Below, piece by piece: positions 8,930 through 17,281 of a DNA stretch of 53,774 nucleotides. The notes under the pieces were generated by a model. That model saw nothing but the letters and a program-made list of their open reading frames with translations, had not been told where the DNA came from and searched no databases. Source of the DNA: CAYFUR01 sp964346275 (GTDB lineage Bacteria; Sumerlaeota; Sumerlaeia; SLMS01); contig CAYFUR010000010.1 in the NCBI GenBank assembly GCA_964346275.1, positions 1 to 53,774 on the forward strand, read 5' to 3'. Within the stretch, counting starts at the first letter, position 1; each line of letters begins with the position of its first letter. The position numbers and the translations under genes are program-made.

Positions 8930-10423
8930 TCAAGTCTTCCAGTCGCGCACTTCATAGGAATGCCGGCCGATGCCTTTTAATTCCTCATAGCCTTCCGGCT
9001 CCTTGTAATTCTGAAATTCCTCGGCCATGAAACGCGCCAGCGAACGATGCTTGTCCCGCAGAGACTCCTTCTCCAGCGCCTTATTCTCCTTCGCCCGCTC
9101 TGCGTCCGCCTTCCGGATCACTTCCTTGACGTAATTGCCATAGCTCAGTTTCTTCTCTCGAACGAAGAAACCGGGCTTTTGCGTGATCGTTTCCACAGCG
9201 CGGCGCAAGCGGTCCTCCTCCACCGGCGAGGCGATGACCGGGTTGTGCGAAAGTTGGCGAGCCGCGGCGAGCTGCTTTTCGTCGGTTCTGGCCCTCTGTA
9301 TATACAGTAACTCGATGTGGGCCAGCCGCTGGTTGCTTCGGAGCATCTTGCCGAGCTGGAGCCCTGAATAATCAGGCGTCTGAACACCGAGGGCGACAAT
9401 ATCCGGCTGATAGCGCGCGATCAGCTCAACCGCCTCGACGGGATCTTCCAGCGGGAGGAACTCCGCCAGCCCTTTCAATCCATGGTGATAGGATTCGAAC
9501 TCGCGCTTGTCGTCGATCACGACAAGCACGCGCGGTTTCAGCGAGCTTGCCTCCCGTTTCTTCCCGAGAGCAGCCAGGCGGCGCTCGGCCAGTATGTCCG
9601 CCGGCGAGGGGGGGTCTTTCTTTGCTGCTGGCGCTGCTCCATCGGCAGGCTTTGCCGGAGGCGTGTCCGGCTTCTTCCTGGGAGGGGATTTCGGGAATTC
9701 TTCTTTCGGAGGCTCTGTGCGTTGCTCCGGGGTGGGTTGAGATGGCTCTGCCGGGCGTCTCCGCCGGGCCTCGACGTTGATGCGTTCATAGTCTGGTTTC
9801 GGGGGTGGAGGGAGCCCCGCCGTTTCATCGGGTTGTTTCTTTTCTTCGGGAGGAGCAGTCGGGGCTGGCTTGTTCTTTTTGCCAAAGACCCGCCGTTTGC
9901 GATGATCAATCTTTGGAGGCTCCATCGTGGCGGTTGCGGAGGGTTCGGTCTGGGGGAGATCTCTCTCCTGTTCGCCAGAGGCGGAGCGAAGGGGCTGGCT
10001 ATCGATGCGGGAGACTTCCTCGATACTGAAGGCCTTGGGCCGTGGCTCGGCTCCCGACTGGGCGAAATATCCATTGATCCGATCGATCAGTTGGCTGCTG
10101 TCGAAAGGCTTCTCGAAAAACTCCAGTCCACCGACCGACTCCGCCTGGCGGCGCGTTTCCTTATTGGACACAGCGGAGATGAAGAAAATGGGCAAATCTT
10201 CGAAAGCAAAACTGCTCTGGATCGATCGGGCGCAAGCAATGCCATTCATGATTGGCATGCTGATATCGAGGAGCAGCAGGTCGGGCTCGTAGCGGTCGAT
10301 CTTCTCCAGGGCGTCCAGCCCGTTAAGTGCCTCCACCGTTTCAAACTCGAGCCCGAGCAGGGAGGTCACCACGTAGCGCACGTCGGGGTCGTCGTCTACG
10401 ACCATGATACGATAGGGGGCCAT
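8930..10423 (-). CDS. Response regulator with one intact and one degenerate receiver domain
   Basis: A 497-residue protein. Residues 1-120 are a canonical receiver: VVDDD acidic pocket, phosphoacceptor D53 in LLLDISMP, and K105 in FEKPF. Residues about 140-285 are a low-complexity Pro/Lys/Glu linker. A second receiver-like domain begins at PRVLVVIDDKREF. There the phosphoacceptor is lost (PDIVALGVQTP, with G at the Asp site) and the conserved Lys is replaced (IASPVEED). The C-terminus is a charged helix with no DNA-binding domain. It may act as a scaffold or in FrzS/PilZ-like motility signalling; that is inference. It is transcribed alone. AGAGGAA lies 13-19 bases before the ATG. Confidence 0.85.
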   Translation of the reverse strand: MAPYRIMVVDDDPDVRYVVTSLLGLEFETVEALNGLDALEKIDRYEPDLLLLDISMPIMNGIACARSIQSSFAFEDLPIFFISAVSNKETRRQAESVGGLEFFEKPFDSSQLIDRINGYFAQSGAEPRPKAFSIEEVSRIDSQPLRSASGEQERDLPQTEPSATATMEPPKIDHRKRRVFGKKNKPAPTAPPEEKKQPDETAGLPPPPKPDYERINVEARRRRPAEPSQPTPEQRTEPPKEEFPKSPPRKKPDTPPAKPADGAAPAAKKDPPSPADILAERRLAALGKKREASSLKPRVLVVIDDKREFESYHHGLKGLAEFLPLEDPVEAVELIARYQPDIVALGVQTPDYSGLQLGKMLRSNQRLAHIELLYIQRARTDEKQLAAARQLSHNPVIASPVEEDRLRRAVETITQKPGFFVREKKLSYGNYVKEVIRKADAERAKENKALEKESLRDKHRSLARFMAEEFQNYKEPEGYEELKGIGRHSYEVRDWKT

Positions 10424-10665
10424 ATGAAAGGTATTCCTCTGTGGTAAACCGCACCTGGCGGCGTGATTTTCACGTTATCTTATTTTCAGCCTTAGCCCCG
10501 GTTGCAAGGTGATTGCAGCATCCAGACGCCGCCAAGTTGCCATTGGAGGTGGGGAAGGGTGCTCGCGCGTGGCGGGTAAGCCCCTTGCTTCTGAGGGTCC
10601 GACAGGTAATATGGGTTACTCGAAAGGTTGAACCCCAGGAAATTCAACGAAACGAAAGGTAATCC

Positions 10666-11823
10666 GTGCCTGACTCTTCTCTCCTTCAAAACGCCGTCGA
10701 CCGGCTCGTGGCCGCTTCCCGGGAAAAAAAGGCCCCCTTTCTTGTCGCCGGCGCCGATGGCTTTGCCGACGAAATTATCCAGGTTGTGGACAAGCGTTTC
10801 GATGCGGAGAGTTATCAGCCCATACGCACCATTTCCGAGTATGCAGCGCGGTTGGCCGAAGCGGCCGGGAAATCGACGAATGTCGAATTCGTCGTTCGCC
10901 AGGTCAAAAGTGGCGGCAACGGCCCGCTCATGAGTGAAGCCTTTGGGCGTCTTGGCGGGCGAATTCGCTACGTGGGATCCGTCGGATGGCCGGAAGTCGA
11001 TCCCCTCTTTGATCATCTTCGCGAATATGGCGACGTTCGGACCATCGCGCCGGTTGCCGTGACGCTGGCGACGGAATTCGAAGACGGAAAGATCATGCAC
11101 GGCAAGCATCAGCCGCTCCGGGAAGTCACATGGCCGAATTTCCTCAAGGGCATCGGCGGCGAAGAAGAACTGGACCGCTCGCTCCGCGAGGCGGATCTGA
11201 TGGCTCTGGTCAACTGGACAATGCTCCCGTATCTGAACGATGTGATCCGTGGCGTCCTGGCCCGCGTTTCCGCTCTCGGCTCCGAGGCCCCCCAATTTTT
11301 CTTCTTTGATTTGTGCGACCCGGAAAAACGCACGACGGAAGACCTGGTTGATGCCCTGAGCCTGATGGGCCAGTTTGCAAATCACGTGGAAAACGTCATC
11401 CTCGGCCTGAACGAAAAAGAATCCCACGAAGTCTGCAAGGCGTACGGCGTCGAACCCGGCACGGCTGACCATGCGGGATTGATCAGCCGCGCTGAACGCC
11501 TGGCCAGAAAAATCGGCGTGACAGAGATTGTCATCCATCCCACCCGCTATGCCGCAGCATGGAACCGGGACGCCCAAGGGGCTATCGACGGACCATTCTG
11601 CCCGAATCCCCGGCTGACCACCGGCGCGGGAGACCACTTCAATGGCGGCTATATGTATGCGCGTGTGCTGGGATTGAATCCCGCGGAGGCTGTGATTGCG
11701 GGCAAATGCGTGTCGGGGTTTTACGTTCGCGAGGCCCGTGGGCCATCCGCAGGGGAAATCGCCCTCTTTGCCAAGAGATGGATCGAAGGGAACCTGGACC
11801 CCTGGGAAGACGTGGGCGGCTGA
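10666..11823 (+). CDS. PfkB/ribokinase-family carbohydrate kinase
   Basis: A 385-residue protein of the ribokinase fold. The C-terminal PfkB signature TTGAGDHFNGGYMYA carries the GAGD anion hole and catalytic Asp. Near the N-terminus GGNGPLMSEAFGRLGG matches the substrate-binding GG motif of the family. ATP-dependent phosphorylation of a sugar or nucleoside is expected, but the acceptor is not identifiable. The start is a GTG at 10666 with AAAGG five bases upstream. The CHC2-type gene follows 45 bases downstream on the same strand, so co-transcription is plausible. Confidence 0.88.
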   Translation: MPDSSLLQNAVDRLVAASREKKAPFLVAGADGFADEIIQVVDKRFDAESYQPIRTISEYAARLAEAAGKSTNVEFVVRQVKSGGNGPLMSEAFGRLGGRIRYVGSVGWPEVDPLFDHLREYGDVRTIAPVAVTLATEFEDGKIMHGKHQPLREVTWPNFLKGIGGEEELDRSLREADLMALVNWTMLPYLNDVIRGVLARVSALGSEAPQFFFFDLCDPEKRTTEDLVDALSLMGQFANHVENVILGLNEKESHEVCKAYGVEPGTADHAGLISRAERLARKIGVTEIVIHPTRYAAAWNRDAQGAIDGPFCPNPRLTTGAGDHFNGGYMYARVLGLNPAEAVIAGKCVSGFYVREARGPSAGEIALFAKRWIEGNLDPWEDVGG

Positions 11824-11868
11824 CCCAAGCCGCATGAATGGGATTCCCCGGAATTGGGAGGACTCTCC

Positions 11869-12279
11869 TTGAAAATAAGCGAAGGCGCATTTTCCGCGCT
11901 CTGCGCGCAGATCAACTCCTCCTTACACGTGCACGATCTCGTGGACTATATCGATTGGCATGCGGACAAGATCGTCCGGTCCGGCGATGTCTTTTTTATC
12001 CATTGTCCCATCCACCGCGATGAGGTGTTTCGCACCCTTGTCTTGAACCCGAGAAACAATACCTACCATTGCAAGCACGTAAATTGCCCCGGCAGCCGGC
12101 CGTCCGATTTTTTGGACTTGGTCGTCAAGGTGTCAGAAAAGACACTGCCCGAAGTGTTAATAGACATTGTGGACCATTTTGGCGCGGAATATTTTCGCCT
12201 GACGGATTATCAGCTCAGAATCATCGCCGAAGCCGCGAAGGAGATCGAAGATCCTCCTCAAGGCGGCACGGGCATTTGA
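11869..12279 (+). CDS. Orphan CHC2 (DnaG-type) zinc-ribbon protein
   Basis: A 136-residue soluble protein. Residues about 45-80 form a zinc-ribbon pattern like the N-terminal CHC2 domain of DNA primase: CPIH, then NPRNNTYHCKHVNCPG and DFLDLV, matching primase CPFHxEKTPSFxVNP..YHCFGC..DFL. No TOPRIM or helicase-binding domain follows, and residues 80-136 are helical. The start is the TTG at 11869, chosen because a strong GGGAGGA lies seven bases upstream; the TTG at 11854 overlaps that site. DNA or RNA binding is likely, but the function is unknown. It sits between a sugar kinase and an antiporter gene, which gives no hint of a replication role. Confidence 0.7.
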   Translation: MKISEGAFSALCAQINSSLHVHDLVDYIDWHADKIVRSGDVFFIHCPIHRDEVFRTLVLNPRNNTYHCKHVNCPGSRPSDFLDLVVKVSEKTLPEVLIDIVDHFGAEYFRLTDYQLRIIAEAAKEIEDPPQGGTGI

Positions 12280-12310
12280 AAGCTGACATCAACCCCGCAT
12301 CGGATCCGGA

Positions 12311-14578
12311 ATGAACCCACTGCTTCATCTCGCCGTCGAAACGGAATCAACCTCGATGGTTCTCCAGACGCTGGCGATCTCCATCGTCGGCGGCGTCTCA
12401 CTGATCCTGATTTCACGGCGCCTTGGAATCAGTTCCATCGGTCTGCTCCTCATCGGAGGCGTCATCCTCGGGCCCCAGGGCCTGGGCTGGGTTCTTCCGG
12501 ATAAGCTCGGCCCGGCCCTCAGCCCGCTCATCTCCCTCGCCGTGGCTCTCATCCTTTTCGAGGGCGGCCTGAGCCTCAATCTCGATGGATATCGCGGCGC
12601 CTCGAAAGTCATTCGCCGATTACTCACTTTTGGTGTGCTGGTGACGTGGTTCGGCACCGCCGCCCTGATCTATCTCCTCTTTCGAGACACGCTGGGCGAA
12701 GAAGCCCTCCGTATATCCCTCCTTGCCGCAAGCCTCGTCATTGTGACCGGCCCGACCGTCATTGCCCCGCTGCTCAAGCGCATCCGCATTCGCCAGAACC
12801 TGAACGATATTCTTCACTGGGAAGGCGTTCTGATCGATCCTATCGGGGTCTTTATCGCTATCCTGACCTACGAATACGTGACCGGCGTCGGTGCCGGCGA
12901 AGCACTCATGCTTTTTGGCTTGCGGGTGCTTGCCGGATTGGTCGTCGGCGTGATCGTCGGCTTTGGATGCGCCTATCTGCTGCGAAAGGATATGATCCCC
13001 GAGGAAAATCTGAATATCTTCATCGTCGGGATCGCCATTCTCGTCTTTTCTGTGGACGACTATATCATTCCGGAATCCGGGCTTCTCGGCGTCACGGTTG
13101 CCGGGCTCGTGCTTGGCTGGATGCGTCCGGGACCTCTCAAACAAATCAAGAGATTCAAGGCGGAAATCACCGATTTGCTCATCGGGGCGCTTTTCGTTCT
13201 TCTCGCCGCGAAACTGGATTTCGACGAATTCAAACGCTTCGGTTACCAGGGCGCCCTTCTTATCATTGCCGTGATGTTTCTTGTCCGGCCCTTGAATATC
13301 TTTCTCTGCACGCTGGGATCGGAACTCACTTTCCGCGAGAAGCTTTTTCTCTCTTACGTCGCTCCGCGGGGGATCGTGGCGGCCTCCATGGCTTCTCTTT
13401 TCGGATTATCCCTTGCCGATGACAGTGATAACGCCTGGTTTCTGGTGACCTTTACCTTCTCGGTGATCGGCGTCACGGTGATCCTCCAGGGATTCACAGC
13501 CGGGCTGCTGGCGAAGCTCCTCGGGCTCAAGCTCCCGATGCCCACCGGCTGGCTGATCGCCGGCGCCCACCCCTTTGCGCGCCGTCTCGCCCGCTTCATC
13601 AGCTCGCGAGGAAAGGTGGAATGCAAACTTATCGACACGAATAAGAAGATGATTGCCGAAGCCCGAAACGAGGCGCTCGATGCCAATCACGGAGACGCCA
13701 GAGACTCCGACCTGCCCTCGCGCAATGAATACCGCGGCGTGGGGAATGTGCTCGCCCTGACGGATAACGAAGAGTTGAATATGATCATTTGCCAGCGCTG
13801 GTGGTCCACGATCGGCCGGCGCCGGGTCTTCCGGTGGGGAACCGACAGGCCGGATTCGGAAGACTCCCACGAACAACCCGGCGTGGTCGTCTGGGCCAAT
13901 TTGCCCAAGCCCTCGCTCATTTCGTCGGAATTGATGCGAAACGACATTATCATCAGAAGCGCCATGGCCTCCAGCGAACGGCAGGAGGAAAACATGGTGG
14001 CGCTGATGCAGGCGGGGCCGGAAGGGATACAGATCGACCCGGACGTACTTGGAGACAAAGAGAAACCTCACGAAAAAGCGGAGGTATTGCTCTTGAAACG
14101 CGAAGCCGATTACCTGATGCGCAGTACCCGCCCGGAAATGATCGTGCGCCTCCGGGGGATCGAATCGCTCGACGAATTGTTCGCTGCGCTGATCGAGCGA
14201 GCCCTCTCCGTCGAGCCGCGTATAGACAGGAAAGAACTGTTGGACGAGTTGATTGAACGGGAGAAGAGTTTCCCCACGGCCCTTGGCCACGGCATCGCCG
14301 TGCCCCATGGCTACAGCAGCCAGCTCACCGAGCGGCTCACCGGCATCGCCCAGCTTCCCGATGGACTCGACTTCGATGCCCCCGACGGCCAGCCCGTCAA
14401 CCTCGCCTTTCTCATTATCAGCCCGAAAGGCGACCCGGAAGGCCACCTCGCCACCATGGCGGAAGTGGCCCGCCTTGTTCACGAAGAGAGTGTCCGCGAA
14501 AAACTCCTGAAAGCCGATGATCCGGCGACCCTCTATTCCGCGCTTCACAACGCCACCGAACGCGCCCGGGTGGAATAA
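12311..14578 (+). CDS. CPA-type Na+/H+ antiporter with TrkA-N-like and C-terminal PTS EIIA-2 domains
   Basis: A 755-residue membrane protein. Residues about 15-410 contain roughly twelve membrane segments with NhaP/CPA features (VALILFEGGLSLNL, VTGPTVIAPLL, and GVLIDPIGVFIA with the ion-binding Asp). Residues 415-545 resemble a TrkA-N Rossmann domain (LIDTNKKMIAEAR and GDARDSD), though the glycine motif is loose (IAGAHPFARR). Residues about 600-750 are a PTS_EIIA type 2 domain; ALGHGIAVPHG places the phosphorylatable histidine at H666. Cation/proton antiport regulated by nucleotide and by phosphotransfer is inferred. The ATG lies 31 bases after the CHC2 gene. Confidence 0.88.
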   Translation: MNPLLHLAVETESTSMVLQTLAISIVGGVSLILISRRLGISSIGLLLIGGVILGPQGLGWVLPDKLGPALSPLISLAVALILFEGGLSLNLDGYRGASKVIRRLLTFGVLVTWFGTAALIYLLFRDTLGEEALRISLLAASLVIVTGPTVIAPLLKRIRIRQNLNDILHWEGVLIDPIGVFIAILTYEYVTGVGAGEALMLFGLRVLAGLVVGVIVGFGCAYLLRKDMIPEENLNIFIVGIAILVFSVDDYIIPESGLLGVTVAGLVLGWMRPGPLKQIKRFKAEITDLLIGALFVLLAAKLDFDEFKRFGYQGALLIIAVMFLVRPLNIFLCTLGSELTFREKLFLSYVAPRGIVAASMASLFGLSLADDSDNAWFLVTFTFSVIGVTVILQGFTAGLLAKLLGLKLPMPTGWLIAGAHPFARRLARFISSRGKVECKLIDTNKKMIAEARNEALDANHGDARDSDLPSRNEYRGVGNVLALTDNEELNMIICQRWWSTIGRRRVFRWGTDRPDSEDSHEQPGVVVWANLPKPSLISSELMRNDIIIRSAMASSERQEENMVALMQAGPEGIQIDPDVLGDKEKPHEKAEVLLLKREADYLMRSTRPEMIVRLRGIESLDELFAALIERALSVEPRIDRKELLDELIEREKSFPTALGHGIAVPHGYSSQLTERLTGIAQLPDGLDFDAPDGQPVNLAFLIISPKGDPEGHLATMAEVARLVHEESVREKLLKADDPATLYSALHNATERARVE

Positions 14579-14711
14579 TGTTTAGCCTTCCGATTCTTCG
14601 ACCACCTTCCCAAAGATTCCCGAAGCCAAGGGGCCCCAATGGACCAATCGCGGAAAGACCTGTATGTTGCCCGTTTCTCCATGATACATCCATTCTCGAT
14701 CGGAATTCTCC

Positions 14712-15614
14712 ATGGCCCGCTCTCAACAAATTTTGACCCGCCTGCGCCGCCCGCTTCGTGTCATGATTTTATCGGCTGTGGGGTTCGCTTTTGTCTTTTC
14801 GGGATTCCTCCTCTTCTTCCAGCGCCAGCTGATCTACTTTCCCGAATCTTACAGCGAAGGCGAGTTGCGCTCTCTCGGCAACAATATCCGGACGCTCTCC
14901 TACGAGACCGCCCAGGGAATCCAGCACGCTTATTACGTTCAGCCCAAGGAAAGCCCCGATGAGCCGCCAGACTACATTTGGGCCATGTTCAACGGGAACG
15001 CCAGCCGGGCGCTGGACTGGATCGACTTTCTGAGGGACTATCCCGATCCTTCCCACGGCTTTTTACTCATCGAATATCCCGGCTATGGTGAAAGCGAAGG
15101 CAAGCCATCCCCGGCATCGATTCGCGAAGCCAGTGAAAAAGGTTTTGCGAAACTGGCGGAAGAATTGGACGTCGGTCAAGATGCGCTGGAAAAGAATCTT
15201 GGAACGATGGGCTTCTCTCTGGGAGCCGCCACATCCCTTCCCTTTGCTGTCGAACATGCCGCCAGCCGCGTGATCTTGATCTCCCCCTTCACCTCGATGA
15301 TCGAGATGGCGCGGCGCACGGCACCGCCGCCTTTCCACAACCTTTTGCTCCATCGCTATGACAACCGAGCTCGCCTGCGCGATCTTTGCTCTGAATCGAA
15401 TTCGCCCCAAATCCTGATCGTCCATGGGGCAGGCGATCCCGTTATTCCCGTCCAGATGGGACGCGAATTATCCCGTATCTGTCCCGATCGGACGACGTAT
15501 GTCGAGATCGAACGGGGCGACCATAATGCGATCCTGTGGGCGGCGCGCGAGGAGATCCTGGAAGTCATGGCGCCCGAGGCCCCCCTGGAAATGGAAAGGC
15601 AAACCGAACAATGA
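14712..15614 (+). CDS. Membrane-anchored alpha/beta hydrolase
   Basis: A 300-residue protein with an N-terminal anchor (VMILSAVGFAFVFSGFLLFF, residues about 17-36) and an alpha/beta-hydrolase fold. The oxyanion-side GYGESEG, the nucleophile elbow GFSLG, the acid-strand region VHGAGDPVIPVQMG and a final GDHN histidine supply a complete Ser-Asp-His triad. Relatives are BEM46/ABHD12-like serine hydrolases, probably lipases, esterases or peptidases at the membrane. Its TGA overlaps the ATG of nadE (ATGA), so the two are translationally coupled. The functional link is unclear. Confidence 0.85.
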   Translation: MARSQQILTRLRRPLRVMILSAVGFAFVFSGFLLFFQRQLIYFPESYSEGELRSLGNNIRTLSYETAQGIQHAYYVQPKESPDEPPDYIWAMFNGNASRALDWIDFLRDYPDPSHGFLLIEYPGYGESEGKPSPASIREASEKGFAKLAEELDVGQDALEKNLGTMGFSLGAATSLPFAVEHAASRVILISPFTSMIEMARRTAPPPFHNLLLHRYDNRARLRDLCSESNSPQILIVHGAGDPVIPVQMGRELSRICPDRTTYVEIERGDHNAILWAAREEILEVMAPEAPLEMERQTEQ

Positions 15615-17263
15615 TCAAATGTTACTTCGCGCAGATGAATACCATCGTTGGCGACATCGAAGGAAATCTCCAAAAATGCGTGGATGTCCTCGAACGCGCG
15701 AGAAGCGCGGGCGCCGATCTCGTTATTTATCCCGAGCAGACTTTCCTCGGATATCCAGCTAAGGATCTGCTCCTCTTTCATTCGGCAATCCGGCGCAATC
15801 GAGAGGCCCTGGAAAAACTCGCCGGGAAAACCGAAGGCGGCCCTGCCCTGATTGCCGGATTCGTCACCGAACACGGAGGGAGCGGAATCGGGCTTTACAA
15901 CTCCATGGCCTTTTGCCGGGGAGGCCGCATCGAAACCGTTTACCACAAGCGGCTGCTGCCCACCTACGACGTTTTCGACGAGGATCGATACTTCGACGAG
16001 GGCCGCGAAGTCAGCATTGTCGAATTAGCGGGGGTCCGCATCGGCCTCACGATCTGTGAAGATATGTGGAACGAGAATCTCTACCAGTCGCGCCGTCTCT
16101 ACGAGTCGGATCCTGTGGGAGAAACAGTGCGCGCGGGTGCGCAACTGATCGTCAATATCAGTGCGTCCCCTTTCACCATCGGGAAACGCAAAGTCCGCCG
16201 TGAAATGATGGTGCATTATGCGCGCAAGCATGGCATCGGAATTCTCCAGGTGAATCTCGTTGGGGGAAATGATGACCTGATTTTCGACGGATCCTCCATG
16301 GCGGTCTCCGCCGATGGCTCCGTCGCCTGCATGGCCAGAAGCTTTGAAGAAGACGAACTGCTCGTCGAGTATTCTGATTGTGGCGAGGGGTGCGATGCGA
16401 GCGGCCGCAAAGAAGAAGAACTGTCCGATATGGAGGAGTTGCGGCGCGCGCTGGTTCTTGGGATTCACGACTACGTGAAAAAGTGCGGTTTCCGCCGCGT
16501 GATCATCGGCGTCAGCGGTGGCATCGATTCCGCCCTTGTGTCAGCTTTGGCCGTCCAGGCGCTCGGCCGGGAAAACATCCACGGGATTTCCATGCCCTCG
16601 CGTTACAGCAGCGAGCATTCGAAATCCGACGCCGTGGCTCTTTGCGAAAACCTTGGAGTCCGCTATACATCCATCCCCATCGAGGGGATGTTCACACAGG
16701 CACTCGAAGATCTGGACGAGCACCTCGAAGGGCCGGGTAAAGACATTGCGATCGAAAACATCCAGTCGCGCCTGCGCGGGCTCACCACGATGGCCATTTC
16801 CAATGCCAGCGGCGACCTGGTGCTGACCACCGGCAACAAGAGCGAGATGTCCGTCGGTTACTGCACGCTCTATGGTGATATGGTTGGCGGTCTTGCGGCG
16901 ATTGCCGATGTGCCGAAACTTGTTGTCTATCGCCTGTGCGAACACATGAATGAATATTTTGATGAGGAAATCATCCCACGCAATATTATCGAGAAGCCGC
17001 CATCGGCAGAGTTGCGTGCGGACCAAAAAGATTCGGATACTCTTCCGCCCTACGATGTTCTCGACCCGATCATTCGCGGCTACGTGGAAGAGCACCTCGA
17101 CGAGCAGGCCTTGATCGAGCGCGGCCATGACGCGGCAACTGTGAGCATGGTGATTCGCATGGTCAGCCGGAATGAATACAAGCGCCGCCAGGCCCCCCCT
17201 ACGCTCAAGGTGACGACACGCGCCTTTGGCTTCGGATGGCGCATGCCGATCGCGCGCAAATAA
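15611..17263 (+). CDS. nadE: Glutamine-dependent NAD+ synthetase
   Basis: A 550-residue NadE of the glutamine-dependent type: an N-terminal nitrilase-like glutaminase domain and a C-terminal NAD synthetase. It amidates nicotinic acid adenine dinucleotide to NAD+. The glutaminase triad is E42 (YPEQTF), K113 (YHKRLLP) and C149 (LTICEDMW). The PP-loop GVSGGIDSALV lies near residue 300, followed by TTGNKSEMSVGYCTLYGD, which binds substrate. I placed the start at the ATG at 15611, overlapping the upstream hydrolase stop. All expected catalytic residues are present. Confidence 0.97.
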   Translation: MIKCYFAQMNTIVGDIEGNLQKCVDVLERARSAGADLVIYPEQTFLGYPAKDLLLFHSAIRRNREALEKLAGKTEGGPALIAGFVTEHGGSGIGLYNSMAFCRGGRIETVYHKRLLPTYDVFDEDRYFDEGREVSIVELAGVRIGLTICEDMWNENLYQSRRLYESDPVGETVRAGAQLIVNISASPFTIGKRKVRREMMVHYARKHGIGILQVNLVGGNDDLIFDGSSMAVSADGSVACMARSFEEDELLVEYSDCGEGCDASGRKEEELSDMEELRRALVLGIHDYVKKCGFRRVIIGVSGGIDSALVSALAVQALGRENIHGISMPSRYSSEHSKSDAVALCENLGVRYTSIPIEGMFTQALEDLDEHLEGPGKDIAIENIQSRLRGLTTMAISNASGDLVLTTGNKSEMSVGYCTLYGDMVGGLAAIADVPKLVVYRLCEHMNEYFDEEIIPRNIIEKPPSAELRADQKDSDTLPPYDVLDPIIRGYVEEHLDEQALIERGHDAATVSMVIRMVSRNEYKRRQAPPTLKVTTRAFGFGWRMPIARK

Positions 17264-17281
17264 AAGGCAAAGGAACGCACC

